From JBDIVL01 sp039794405 (GTDB lineage: Bacteria; Planctomycetota; Brocadiia; Brocadiales; Brocadiaceae): a stretch of DNA of 64,000 nucleotides. The notes beneath the pieces were generated by a model. The model saw nothing but the letters and a program-made list of their open reading frames with translations. It was not told the DNA's origin and ran no database searches. The translations under genes were made by a program, and so were the position numbers. Shown here piece by piece: positions 34,774 through 43,285 of this stretch. Each line of letters opens with the position of its first letter. Position 1 is the first letter of the stretch. The stretch covers positions 1-64,000 of the forward strand of contig JBDIVL010000009.1 of NCBI GenBank assembly GCA_039794405.1, given 5' to 3'.

Positions 34774-34959
34774 ATGCGCGCACATGTCGATCCGGATATT
34801 TGTACTGGCTGTGAACTTTGTACACAAACGTGTCCTGAGATATTTTACATGAATGGTGATGTTGCCGAGGCAAAGGATATCGATGTACCGCCTGAAATAG
34901 AAGATACGTGCAGGCAAGCGGCTGAAGAGTGTCCGGTAGAGGCAATTTCAATGAGTTAA
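34774..34959 (+). CDS. 4Fe-4S ferredoxin (short, single-cluster type)
   Basis: 61 residues. Cluster ligands are seen in ICTGCELCTQTCPEIF and in EECPVEAISM near the C-terminus, an arrangement of Desulfovibrio/Thermotoga-like monocluster ferredoxins. AAGGAGG precedes the ATG. A strong terminator follows at once, so it is likely a single-gene unit. Cytosolic electron carrier; partner unknown. Confidence 0.93.
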   Translation: MRAHVDPDICTGCELCTQTCPEIFYMNGDVAEAKDIDVPPEIEDTCRQAAEECPVEAISMS

Positions 34960-34974
34960 AAATCGTAAAATAAG

Positions 34975-35017
34975 AAGGCCTTAAATATCTGAAGAATGAT
35001 ATTTAAGGCCTTTTTTT
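34975..35017 (+). terminator. Rho-independent terminator after the ferredoxin
   Basis: 15-bp perfect stem (34975-34989 with 34998-35012) followed by a run of seven T. It starts 16 bases after the ferredoxin stop. Confidence 0.85.
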
Positions 35018-35038
35018 ATATATGACTATATAATAATA

Positions 35039-35176
35039 TTAAACATCGAGCAATGGCTTTCTGCCGATCCTTCTTCTCCTTTTAATGATCGCACGCCCAC
35101 CTTTTGTTCGCATTCTCTTTCGAAAACCGCACATCCTCTTATGTTTTATAGAACTCCTTCTGATTTTAACTTTCAT
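35039..35176 (-). CDS. rpmH: Ribosomal protein bL34
   Basis: 45 residues, ATG at 35176 with AAGGAG upstream, TAA at 35039. The sequence has the L34 signature: SSIKHKRMCGFRKRMRTKGG then RAIIKRRRRIGRKPLL, matching the family phrase R-x-HGFR-x-RM-x-T-x-x-GR-x-(V/I)-x-x-RR-x-x-GR-x-x-L, with Cys16 where His is common. It is normally beside rnpA and dnaA; here neither is adjacent. It faces the ferredoxin convergently. Confidence 0.88.
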   Translation of the reverse strand: MKVKIRRSSIKHKRMCGFRKRMRTKGGRAIIKRRRRIGRKPLLDV

Positions 35177-35557
35177 AATTCTATCTCCTTAAAACGTTTC
35201 AAATAAATAAACAAATAATCAGGGATAATTTCCAGACCTTTTTATTCTAAATCTTTCAACAACCTAGTGAAAATATCATATTGTTTTGCATTTTGCAAGT
35301 TATTTTAAAAGAATAATTGAATTACAAGTTTCAGATACTTATAATTGAAATTTTGATTTTTAAAAGTATTAAAATCGTATTGACATTGATCTTTTGAATT
35401 GATAATATGATCCGAATTAATCATAACTACTATGTGCAGAAATTAGTTAAGACAAAGAAGCTGTTTTTCTGTTCTACGGTTAGCAAGAGGTGATATTATT
35501 GTGGACTATTTACATGGGTTATCTCTGATTAACTAATCGTTTTAAAAAATAAGGAGG
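35177..35557. other. Intergenic region between rpmH and the HU gene
   Basis: 380 AT-rich bases between divergent genes. It holds the rpmH ribosome site and the HU promoter. A TTGACA at 35380-35385 with GATAAT at 35401-35406 or TAATAT at 35403-35408 is the best promoter for HU. Confidence 0.5.
35380..35408 (+). promoter_or_regulatory. Promoter of the HU-family gene
   Basis: Perfect TTGACA at 35380-35385; the -10 is GATAAT (15-base spacing) or TAATAT (17-base spacing). The leader to the HU start is about 150 bases, long for a simple gene. Confidence 0.45.
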
Positions 35558-35563
35558 ATGGTA

Positions 35564-35890
35564 ATGCAGACAACGACAAAAAGGGATCTGTGTGAAAAGA
35601 TTGCAAGAAGAACGGATAATACACATATGATTGTAAAAAAGACAATCCAGATGTTTTTGGATGAGATTATCGGAGAGCTTGCACAGGGCAACCGCATTGA
35701 ATTACGCGACTTTGGCGTATTCGAAATACGCCAACGTGCTGCAAGGAAGGCCAGAAATCCCAGAACAGGAGAAGTAGCTTTTGTACCTGCTAAAAACGTA
35801 GTAGTGTTTAAGGTTGGCAAGTTGATGCGAGAAAAGGTTGGGAATGCAACCCAAACTCAACAGCCTCCTCAAGATACTGAACGCGTGTAA
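35564..35890 (+). CDS. HU/IHF-family DNA-binding protein
   Basis: 108 residues. I choose the second ATG (35564), because AAGGAGG at 35551-35557 directly abuts the first ATG (35558). Seen: KRDLCEKIARRTD, the dimer core IELRDFGVFEIRQR and the DNA-binding arm RKARNPRTGEVAFVPAKNVVVFKVGK with the invariant RNP. The tail is Gln/Pro-rich (TQTQQPPQDTERV). Nucleoid-associated architectural protein; HU versus IHF-like cannot be decided. Confidence 0.92.
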   Translation: MQTTTKRDLCEKIARRTDNTHMIVKKTIQMFLDEIIGELAQGNRIELRDFGVFEIRQRAARKARNPRTGEVAFVPAKNVVVFKVGKLMREKVGNATQTQQPPQDTERV

Positions 35891-35962
35891 CAATCAATTT
35901 TTGCTCAATGATTTGAGGAGGTTTTAAGATATCGGCATAATACTTTTAGCTAGTTATTTAGT

Positions 35963-36430
35963 ATGTTTAAACAAAAACAAATTACTGAAAGTGGAATCGT
36001 AAGGTACATAAACGGTAATCGTGCGGCAATAGAAATAGTAAGGCCGAATTCTGAAGAGTGCAAAAGCTGTGGTGTTTGTGCCGGTATTGAGAATAAACCA
36101 TATCTTCTAGAAGCAGAAATAACCCCTAATATATATGTTGGGCAGCAGGTAACGGTACAAGTAGCGGAAGGTTCTCCCTACAAAAGTATGATATTCCTTT
36201 TCGTTTTGCCTATCCTCAATTTGCTGATAGGCAGTCTTATAGGTCAAAAAATTCATTGTATCTTTCCAAACTCACAAGATATAAGAATGGTATTTTGTGG
36301 GTTTATTTTCTTCATAGTAACCATTATTGTTGTAAGTATCTACGACAGAAAGTTAAGAAGTAGAAAATCCTCACGCCGGGCAATCATATCGGTAGATACT
36401 CAAAATAGCTTCAACCCCATTGCTAGATAA
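35963..36430 (+). CDS. RseC/MucC-family membrane protein (SoxR-reducing system / positive regulator of sigma E)
   Basis: 155 residues. N-terminal domain with the cysteine group ECKSCGVCAG after ESGIVRYINGNRAAIEI, then two membrane helices (YKSMIFLFVLPILNLLIGSLI and IRMVFCGFIFFIVTIIVVSI). This is the RseC_MucC pattern. Homologues include the RsxC-complex-associated RseC and regulators of the envelope stress response. The Cys cluster may bind a metal or an iron-sulphur centre. Confidence 0.8.
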   Translation: MFKQKQITESGIVRYINGNRAAIEIVRPNSEECKSCGVCAGIENKPYLLEAEITPNIYVGQQVTVQVAEGSPYKSMIFLFVLPILNLLIGSLIGQKIHCIFPNSQDIRMVFCGFIFFIVTIIVVSIYDRKLRSRKSSRRAIISVDTQNSFNPIAR

Positions 36431-36431
36431 G

Positions 36432-36456
36432 TCTCGTATCTTGATAAGAGATTTTT
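36432..36456 (+). terminator. Weak terminator-like hairpin after rseC
   Basis: TCTC.TAT pairs with ATA.GAGA and is followed by ATTTTT, two bases after the rseC stop. Short stem, low confidence. Confidence 0.3.
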
Positions 36457-36501
36457 AATTTCGTTGTCTCATCTGGATTTTTTACAGATACAGTAAAGAT
36501 T

Positions 36502-38607
36502 ATGAGTAACAGATTAGATAGAGAGTTTGGGAATCTTGTCATCTCGGAAGGGTTTGCAACGCTTGAACAATTAAGTATCTGCCAACGTGTTGTTGATGCC
36601 TTTGAGGATAAAGACCCAAGAAAAAGTCTTGATATCATTATGGCTGACCGAGGTTATATCACCCATGGACAATGGGCACATCTCTTGAAAATGTTAGGTA
36701 TTACAGCTATTCTGTGTCCACATTGCAATAAAAGATTTAAGGAGGAAAGTGCTGATTTTGGGAAGACTGTTATTTGTAAATATTGTAAGAAAAAGTTTGA
36801 GTATGAAGAAACGTCTGAATTAACCGCATACAAAACGACTTCTATGTGCGATAAAACACTGAGACCATTACGGCAAATGCAAGATTCATATCTCGGTAAG
36901 TTATTAGGGGAAAAATACAAAATTATCGAGAAGGTTGCTACAGGCGGCTGGAGTACTATATATAAAGCAAAAAGAACGCTGCTGGATATGGACGATATTG
37001 TTGCAATAAAAATACTTCATGTGAATTTAAGCGATAATCCTAAAGACATTAAAAGATTTTATAATGAAGCAGCCGCTATTCGAGAATTGCATCACCCCAA
37101 TGCAATTCACTTATACGATTTTGACCGGGATGAAAATGGTACAATTTACATGTCTATGGAATTTATCCATGGCAGGAATTTGAAAGAAGTAATAAAAGAA
37201 ACAGGGCCATTCGATCTCACAAGAATGCTCCATATCATTTTCCAGATTTGTGATGTAATTTCCGTAGCACACAAGCATCCCAAAAGGATTATACATCGAG
37301 ACATTACCCCTCAAAATATCATGTTAACCAGAGTTGGAGAGACAGGTGATTTCGTAAAAGTTTTAGATTTTGGAATTGCAAAGTTACGGATACATGATGA
37401 TGTATCTTTAACGGGAAGTATCGTAGGAACTCCTCTTTATATGGCACCTGAGCAATGGAAGAGCGAATGCGATGAGAGAACTGATATATACTCTTTAGGG
37501 GTAGTCATGTATGAAATGCTTGCTGGTGAACCTCCGTTTAAAGGCGATCAATTTACCCTTATGAACAAACACCTAAACGAAAAACCACTGCCTTTCCGAA
37601 AGTTAAATAAAAAATTACTGATCCCGAAATATATTGAAAACGTTATATTCTCATGTTTGGAAAAAAACAGGGGCAAAAGGCCTCAATCAGTGGATGAGTT
37701 AAAATTATTACTCCAGAAGGTCAAAAATCCTCATATTAAACTTACACGCCCTCAAAAGAGCAATGTACTTGTTATCTCAACGATCCTGACAGTCCCATTG
37801 ATAATTTATTTCTTCCATTTATCAAAAAAATATAAAAGTAGTGCAGCGGTAAGTGATCCCATTCCTTTTCATCATGTCAAAGAAATACATGTGTCCCGGA
37901 GTGACACAAATAACCATGGAAATGTTATCCCAAAAGATGAACTTTTGTATTTACCAGAAATTGCTGATTCTCATAAAGACAGCAGCAAACAAATAATTTC
38001 CAATGATAATGAATCTATAAGTCAAAATACTTCTCCGGAAGAATCTTTGAAAAACATCAATAAGCCAGAGCATCAGCCACATGAGAAACAAGAGCATATC
38101 AAGAATACCTTCCCTGCCCTGGTGAAAAATAATTCAAAAGACACGGATGCAGCACGTAACGATGATAAAAAAATAATTAATACAGATAAATATAATAGTA
38201 AAGTTGTTGCCAATATTAAAAAAAGTGATATTAATAAGGAAATAAACTATACCATAACAAAATCTGATCCAGAAAAAATACTAAAAGAAGAGATAAAGAC
38301 TTGGCTCCAGGAATATGAACAGGCGTGGGAAAAAGGGGATATCACAAAATTAAAGATACTTGGACATATATCCTCTGAAAAAGATGAAGATAAGCTTCGC
38401 CAGCACTATTTGTATGTTTATAATGTTAAGGTTTCTATTTACAACGAAGTGATAGAAATAGATAGTAGTGATAATAACAAAATTACTGTTAGCTTTGATA
38501 GGACGGATGAATGGATTGATGAACGTGGTGAACGGCATAAAGAAGATTTACCAAGAACAAGGAAAATTCTTTGTAAAAAAAATGATGTGTGGAGAATTAT
38601 AAAATAA
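36502..38607 (+). CDS. Membrane Ser/Thr protein kinase with zinc ribbon and NTF2-like C-terminal domain
   Basis: 701 residues. N-terminal helices (LVISEGFATLEQLSICQRVV) and a zinc ribbon (CPHCNKRF ... CKYCKKKF, about 73-96) precede a protein kinase domain: GGWSTIYKA glycine loop, Lys in VAIKIL, HRDITPQN catalytic loop (Thr instead of the common Lys), DFGIAKL and APEQW. A membrane helix (VLVISTILTVPLIIYFFHL) follows at about residue 425. The extracytoplasmic part is a low-complexity linker and then a 120-residue domain starting EEIKTWLQEYEQAWEKGDI, with the SnoaL/NTF2-like start. Likely envelope signalling; the ligand-sensing domain is outside. Confidence 0.85.
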   Translation: MSNRLDREFGNLVISEGFATLEQLSICQRVVDAFEDKDPRKSLDIIMADRGYITHGQWAHLLKMLGITAILCPHCNKRFKEESADFGKTVICKYCKKKFEYEETSELTAYKTTSMCDKTLRPLRQMQDSYLGKLLGEKYKIIEKVATGGWSTIYKAKRTLLDMDDIVAIKILHVNLSDNPKDIKRFYNEAAAIRELHHPNAIHLYDFDRDENGTIYMSMEFIHGRNLKEVIKETGPFDLTRMLHIIFQICDVISVAHKHPKRIIHRDITPQNIMLTRVGETGDFVKVLDFGIAKLRIHDDVSLTGSIVGTPLYMAPEQWKSECDERTDIYSLGVVMYEMLAGEPPFKGDQFTLMNKHLNEKPLPFRKLNKKLLIPKYIENVIFSCLEKNRGKRPQSVDELKLLLQKVKNPHIKLTRPQKSNVLVISTILTVPLIIYFFHLSKKYKSSAAVSDPIPFHHVKEIHVSRSDTNNHGNVIPKDELLYLPEIADSHKDSSKQIISNDNESISQNTSPEESLKNINKPEHQPHEKQEHIKNTFPALVKNNSKDTDAARNDDKKIINTDKYNSKVVANIKKSDINKEINYTITKSDPEKILKEEIKTWLQEYEQAWEKGDITKLKILGHISSEKDEDKLRQHYLYVYNVKVSIYNEVIEIDSSDNNKITVSFDRTDEWIDERGERHKEDLPRTRKILCKKNDVWRIIK

Positions 38608-38627
38608 ACCAATAGATATCACTGCCC

Positions 38628-39479
38628 ATGTTATCGACAAAAAAATATCCTATCCTTGCAGCAGTGTTTATATGTATCCAGATATTTTGCCAAACGGCAT
38701 TTTCGGATAGTATAAACGTTAAGCCTAAGTTATTTATCATCGATATCCAGAGTTCTGGTACAGCAACAATAAAAATTCTTAATCGCCAAAATAGTCCTAT
38801 AAATGGTATACCCGTTACCGCAAAAAGTAGCAATGAGAATGTTGCAGCAGTTGTGCCTAATATAGGATTGACAGATTCCAATGGGCAAATCTTGTTTACT
38901 GTGACCGGTGTGTCGAATGGAACCGCAACCGTAATCTTCGATACAAGTATCTTATCAGACTCTGTTCCTGTTACTGTTGTCTCAAACATTGCGCCCTGTG
39001 CAAGGGCTTCTAGTAGTGGCGGTGGCATTGATGCGTTTGGGCCCGAAGTGATGAACGACGGTATAGAAGAAACAGATTGTTCTTATCATTGGGTTAGAAC
39101 ACGAAAAGAGTTTGGGCAAAAGAAGGTGGGATGGATCCGACTTGATTGGGATAAAGATGTCACTATATCCAGGATGCTTATTCAGACAACCGGTTGCGGT
39201 GGGAGTTGCGGTGAAGATCCGGATGGCCCCTTTTATATTGATCCAGGCAGAAACGTTGGTAATGGAATTGTCCAATATTTAGATAGAAATGGATCTCAGT
39301 GGATAAGAGACGGCGAGTTTGCTGAAGAAACAGGAAACATTGAGTATTCGTTTTCAGACCTGATAACTACAAAGGCTTTACTTATCAAGAAAATTTTACC
39401 TTCTTCAAAATGCAAAGGGCAACAATCTAATCCCATTATTTTTGAATGGAAAGTTTATGGAATACCTTCTTGCAAATAG
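38628..39479 (+). CDS. Secreted protein with Ig-like (Big_1) and discoidin-like domains
   Basis: 283 residues, signal peptide MLSTKKYPILAAVFICIQIF.... An Ig-like unit (KPKLFIIDIQSSG ... NGQILFTVTGVSNGTATVIF) resembles the one in the lipoprotein at 2296-2673. The C-terminal half begins IAPCARASSSGGGIDAFGPE, contains the discoidin-type phrase GWIRLDWDKDVTISRMLIQT and CGGSCGEDPDGPFYID, and ends with beta strands VYGIPSC. F5/8C-type domains bind glycans or surfaces. It starts 20 bases after the kinase gene and may share its transcript. Confidence 0.7.
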   Translation: MLSTKKYPILAAVFICIQIFCQTAFSDSINVKPKLFIIDIQSSGTATIKILNRQNSPINGIPVTAKSSNENVAAVVPNIGLTDSNGQILFTVTGVSNGTATVIFDTSILSDSVPVTVVSNIAPCARASSSGGGIDAFGPEVMNDGIEETDCSYHWVRTRKEFGQKKVGWIRLDWDKDVTISRMLIQTTGCGGSCGEDPDGPFYIDPGRNVGNGIVQYLDRNGSQWIRDGEFAEETGNIEYSFSDLITTKALLIKKILPSSKCKGQQSNPIIFEWKVYGIPSCK

Positions 39480-39498
39480 GCAAGTCTACTCTCTTCCC

Positions 39499-39672
39499 TC
39501 AAAAGAACAATTTGTTTAAAACGAGAAACTCGATACCGTTAGTTGTTTTACCTATGGCCCCGATAGCTTTTGTCAATATGTCCCTGTCATATACATCTCC
39601 TCGGCGATACTGAGATTTGGTGGTTCTGTCCTGTAATTCATTTCTTATATTCAAATATTTTACGTCTTGCAT
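39499..39672 (-). CDS. Possible 57-residue hypothetical protein
   Basis: ATG 39672 (preceded by GAGAAG) to TGA 39499-39501. The peptide begins MQDVKYLNIRNELQDRTTKS, is hydrophilic, then has GDVYDRDILTKAIGAIGKTT. It is the only reasonable reading of this gap, but without homologue knowledge it could be random. Confidence 0.3.
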   Translation of the reverse strand: MQDVKYLNIRNELQDRTTKSQYRRGDVYDRDILTKAIGAIGKTTNGIEFLVLNKLFF

Positions 39673-39929
39673 CTTCTCATGGTTTCAGAATTCTATATTA
39701 TTTTGCATGTGGGACCAGGTATAATAATCACCTCTCTTTCCCCTTCTTCGTGTAGAGTTTATTAACAATCCGAACCAGCCAAAAACAAGAATTTACTTGA
39801 AAAGCCCTAAAATACTGGTAAAAAAGAATATTTATCTCACAAGCAGTTTTGCCTATGGCGGCTACAGGTGGCAAATATCGTAAATGGGTAATTATTCAAA
39901 ACCAACAGGATTTGCCTATAGTGATACTC
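39673..39929. other. Intergenic region before the beta-barrel gene
   Basis: About 255 bases in which I see no supported gene or repeat. The downstream gene could start as early as 39849 but the extra residues before 39930 lack signal-peptide features. Confidence 0.35.
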
Positions 39930-41150
39930 ATGATATCGAAATTTAAAGTAGTTACGGCAGTTATTTTTTTTGCTGTTTTTCTTTTTATAAGAAACTGTTT
40001 TGCCAGTAGTTTATCTGATCTGATAACTTCATTATATGGTGGAAATGGTGTTCCTGTGACAAAGGTGTTTGAGAAGGAAAGACCCACAGGAGGGGTGGAC
40101 GTAATTACTACCCTTCAAGTGCCGTTAGATTCGTTTCTGGTAATTCAAAGTCTTAATTCAGAGCTAAACGCTGAAAAGGGATTGTTTCCCATCAGTTCAA
40201 CAAGTGGTGGATTCACTTTTCAGTATGATAAAGAATTGGAGGTGTTTATAAGAACTACGGATAGTCTTGGACCTGTTTTCGCTGAAAGGGCTCATACCCT
40301 TGGGAAAGGGAAATTAAATCTAGGTTTTTCTTATACCTATATTGATTTTTCCAGCCTTGAAGGGAGAGATTTACATAATTTAAGCTCTGTTGTACCGCTT
40401 GATAAAAAGCGGAAAGATAGGGATTTGCTCCAATTGGACTTTGATATGGACATCTCTAGCCATTTATTTTCCTTTTACGGTGTTTATGGAATAACAGACC
40501 GCTGGGATATTTCCGTACTTATACCCATAATGCAAGTTCAGTTTGATATTGAAAGTACCGCGAGATTACTCAACCGGACAAGAAAAAGGGGAAAAAACGG
40601 TACAATTCTCGGTTACAGTTTTGATTCTAAGGATGTAACAGGCGATGCAGTTTCTGGCGCCTCAACAGGTATAGGAGACATCTTCCTGAGAAGTAAATAT
40701 AATCTGTTTACATCGGAGTGGATAGATATTTCTTCAGCACTCGAGATAAAGCTTCCAACGGGAAATGAAGACGAACTGTTAGGAACGGGAAGGACCAGCA
40801 TAGAGCCATTTTTTATCCTCTCAAAAAATATTGGCCGCTTCACACCACATCTTAATTTAGGATATGAGTTTAATAGTGGAAGTGAGGGAAAAGACAGGAT
40901 TACATATATTGCCGGTACCGATTATGGATTTGGCAAAGGGAGTAACCATTTTGCTCTTGCACTTGATATTATTGGCAACCATAAAACAGAAAGGACAAGT
41001 ATTGGTAATGATATTGTAGACTTCTCAACGGGATTTAAGTGGAGCCCCCGTTCAGGAATGCTCTTGTTTTTCAATGTACAGATACCTCTCAATGATGATG
41101 GTCTCAGAGCAGACTGGATTCCAACGGCAGGGTACGAACTAAATTTCTAG
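39930..41150 (+). CDS. Outer-membrane beta-barrel protein (transporter, phenol MetA-degradation-like family)
   Basis: About 406 residues from ATG 39930, which gives a clean signal peptide (FKVVTAVIFFAVFLFIRNCFA). GTG 39921 and ATG 39849 are alternative starts. Many alternating hydrophobic strands follow (GKLNLGFSYTYIDFSSLEG, RWDISVLIPIMQVQFDIEST, WIDISSALEIKLPTGNEDEL), ending in a C-terminal Phe (TAGYELNF) typical of outer-membrane barrels. The GIGDIFLRSKYNLF phrase is the hallmark of the MetA-like transporter family. Substrate unknown. A good terminator follows. Confidence 0.75.
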   Translation: MISKFKVVTAVIFFAVFLFIRNCFASSLSDLITSLYGGNGVPVTKVFEKERPTGGVDVITTLQVPLDSFLVIQSLNSELNAEKGLFPISSTSGGFTFQYDKELEVFIRTTDSLGPVFAERAHTLGKGKLNLGFSYTYIDFSSLEGRDLHNLSSVVPLDKKRKDRDLLQLDFDMDISSHLFSFYGVYGITDRWDISVLIPIMQVQFDIESTARLLNRTRKRGKNGTILGYSFDSKDVTGDAVSGASTGIGDIFLRSKYNLFTSEWIDISSALEIKLPTGNEDELLGTGRTSIEPFFILSKNIGRFTPHLNLGYEFNSGSEGKDRITYIAGTDYGFGKGSNHFALALDIIGNHKTERTSIGNDIVDFSTGFKWSPRSGMLLFFNVQIPLNDDGLRADWIPTAGYELNF

Positions 41151-41209
41151 GAAAGCAACACCTCAGATCAATGAGAAATACAACGTACAAGGCATAATAC
41201 CATAAGGTC

Positions 41210-41241
41210 GAGGTTGAGGTTTCCTTACCTCAACCTCTTTT
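41210..41241 (+). terminator. Terminator after the beta-barrel gene
   Basis: 11-bp stem (41210-41220 with 41227-41237) followed by TTTT, 60 bases after the stop. Confidence 0.7.
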
Positions 41242-41352
41242 AAAAATATTTCTCTTGCCTTCCGTAAATAGGAAAACTCCCTAAAACTTGTCCTCATGAA
41301 AATGGGGAAAAGAATGTTTTGCAAAGTAGTACTATAGAGGGCAGTTAACAGG

Positions 41353-42162
41353 TTACCTAGGCGAAGTCATCAATTGGTTAAGCTTGGATAACGCCTTTTT
41401 CTCAATTTTTCTCGCCCATTCCCGGCTAATGTTCAGCTTCTTGCTTACCTCTCGAAGTGTCATTGGTTCTGTGTTGTCAAATCCATAACGCATTTTCAAT
41501 ACGCATGCTTCTCGGCAATCGATTGTTTCCAGTAATCTCCTTAATTCTTTCTTATCATAAGATTCTATTAACTCCTCTTCCGGCATTTTGGTACGGCCGT
41601 CAGCTATGTATTCGCTCAATTCCATTGAATCACCCTCTTGTAAATACACATCCTTTATAATATGGGAATGTCTTATCGCAGTTTCTATCCATCGAGCCTG
41701 TTTCTCATTGACCTGTAATTCCTGGGCAATTTCTTCCCGGTCTGGTAATCTGTGTAAGGTATTCGTTAAGCTTGAAGATGTTTTTTTCCATTTAGAAACT
41801 CTCTCGGCCATATAGATAGGAATATGGACGGTTTTTGAGTTAATAATAAGCGCACGTCTTATTGTCCATTTAACCCACCACGAGGCATACTTACCGAACC
41901 GTTGACCCATGGTATAGTCAAACCTCTCTGCTGCTCGCATAAGCCCAATATTTCCTTCGCTGATCAAATCTGAAATACTTGTTCCATAGTAAGTAAATCT
42001 CTTAGCAATCTTTATAACAAGGGGAAGATAGGCTGTCACAATTTGTTCTTTTGCCTCTTGGTCTCCTTGAGAAACTTTTTCAAATAATCTCCTTTCTTCT
42101 TCTGCTGTAAGGGGGGAAATTTTTTTTAAATCTTTAATGTAAATCTGAAGTGAAAATTCCAT
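41353..42162 (-). CDS. RNA polymerase sigma-70-family factor (RpoS/SigB-like, group 2/3)
   Basis: 269 residues with GGAGG upstream of the ATG. No region 1.1. Seen: region 1.2/2 (YIKDLKKISPLTAEEERRLF, YLPLVIKIAKRF, DLISEGNIGLMRAAERFDY, KYASWWVKWTIRRAL), region 3 and region 4 (LRRLLETIDCREACVLKMRY, LREVSKKLNISREWARKIEK helix-turn-helix). It is shorter than RpoD and groups with alternative vegetative-like sigma factors. The regulon cannot be seen. A 1.1 kb gene-free repeat region lies upstream. Confidence 0.9.
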   Translation of the reverse strand: MEFSLQIYIKDLKKISPLTAEEERRLFEKVSQGDQEAKEQIVTAYLPLVIKIAKRFTYYGTSISDLISEGNIGLMRAAERFDYTMGQRFGKYASWWVKWTIRRALIINSKTVHIPIYMAERVSKWKKTSSSLTNTLHRLPDREEIAQELQVNEKQARWIETAIRHSHIIKDVYLQEGDSMELSEYIADGRTKMPEEELIESYDKKELRRLLETIDCREACVLKMRYGFDNTEPMTLREVSKKLNISREWARKIEKKALSKLNQLMTSPR

Positions 42163-42792
42163 CCATTACCTCCGTTATTTTTTTCTTATTTGCCCAGAAA
42201 TGCTGGTGAAAATATGCTTTTTTCTCCTGATATTCCTGAAGCAATAGATCCCTAAAGAATAGAGAAAGAAGGGATCTACCTATGAAAAATTTACCAATAA
42301 ATAAAAAGATACTATCTGCTTAAATTAATCTATTCACTCTTGCAGAAAGTAACCCGATGTTGTTGTGTTAGCTCTGATAATGCAGAATACTTGGAAAGCT
42401 TTAAATGACGCTCATTTATTGCGCAGATGATGTGCCATCACTCTATAAAAAAGTTTTATATTCTTGGAAAGTCATAACGTGTATGTTGATATGGCATTGC
42501 AATACAATGTAAAATGTTTGCTGTCGCAGGAATGTGTAACAAAATGTATAACTAATTGTGACATCTTTTTGAGTACTGATTGTTTAATTTTGCTAAATAC
42601 CTGTGAAATGGTATAAACAAAAGTGTTACTTATGGTAACACGGGGAATATGTAACAATTCCACACAAAAATCATGGTTTCTTGGGACAAATGTTTATAGG
42701 ATTGGTAAAAAAAGGAGTGATAAAGGATTCATTAGTTTGCTGATATTGGGGAATTTTCGCTACAGCCCCGATGAAGGAGTTTCATAACTGTT

Positions 42793-42890
42793 CAGGTTTA
42801 AGATTCAGAATTCGCGGTTAGGGAGAGATAGAGACTGAAGGGTTTGAAGAAAGAAAAATAGCCCACCATAAATTGTGAATCTTAAACCTG
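42793..42890. mobile_element. 98-bp MITE-like element
   Basis: Perfect 15-bp terminal inverted repeats (CAGGTTTAAGATTCA at 42793-42807, its complement at 42876-42890) around a 68-base core with GGTTAGGGAGAGATAGAGAC. No coding capacity. Confidence 0.5.
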
Positions 42891-42941
42891 ACAACTTGAT
42901 GGTATAGGAATTTTCATTTTATATAAGTGGGTTTCTAAGTG

Positions 42942-42969
42942 GCACGGACAAACTTTGTTTGCCCGTGTC
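42942..42969. repeat. GGCACGGACAAAC palindrome
   Basis: CACGGACAAAC with TTT loop and GTTTGCCCGTG (one mismatch). The same word pair appears twice at 59759-59856. Confidence 0.6.
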
Positions 42970-42989
42970 CTCATAGTTGGTTCATGGTT

Positions 42990-43013
42990 GGTTCAATCGT
43001 CTACGATTGAACC
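42990..43013. repeat. GGTTCAATC palindrome, copy 1
   Basis: 11-bp perfect stem with a two-base loop: GGTTCAATCGT, CT, ACGATTGAACC. Confidence 0.65.
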
Positions 43014-43083
43014 GAAACTTTTTGGTCTTGTTTCCCTATGCTTTATACAAATCAAAAGCGTGCAGGCCAATGCCAAAACGTGT

Positions 43084-43106
43084 GGTTCAATCTGCAAGAT
43101 TGAACC
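43084..43106. repeat. GGTTCAATC palindrome, copy 2
   Basis: 10-bp perfect stem with loop GCA: GGTTCAATCT, GCA, AGATTGAACC. Single arms of the same word occur near 2253 and 52935. Confidence 0.65.
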
Positions 43107-43194
43107 AACCCTGGGTTCGCCAAAGGCGATAAGTTTATGTATAGGAATTTCAAAGTTATATACTCTCTGTGTCATTTCGATCTTCTCGCTTTTT

Positions 43195-43253
43195 GTCATC
43201 TCGATGAACAAAGTGACGAGGAATCTTTTGCTTAGGACAGCTTCGGGAGAAAT
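43195..43253 (+). repeat. GTCATTTCGAG...AAATCTTTTGC dispersed repeat, copy B
   Basis: Reads GTCATCTCGATGAACAAAGT, GACGAGGAATCTTTTGCTTA and GGACAGCTTCGGGAGAAAT. It is a full-length match in opposite orientation to copy A at 30258-30317. Confidence 0.6.
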
Positions 43254-43285
43254 TTTAAAAGTTATCCCAGAACCTATTTCTGTTA

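Larger units (their letters stand above)
42163..43285. other. 1.1 kb gene-free, repeat-rich region
   Basis: Upstream of the sigma gene. It contains a miniature inverted-repeat element (42793-42890), GGCACGGACAAAC and GGTTCAATC palindromes (42942-42969, 42990-43013, 43084-43106) and a GTCATTTCGAG-type repeat (43195-43253). Open frames here are short and unsupported. Confidence 0.55.

Noticed and set aside
42472..42663. 63-codon frame upstream of the sigma gene
   Set aside because: No ribosome site and amino-acid composition typical of random AT-rich DNA.
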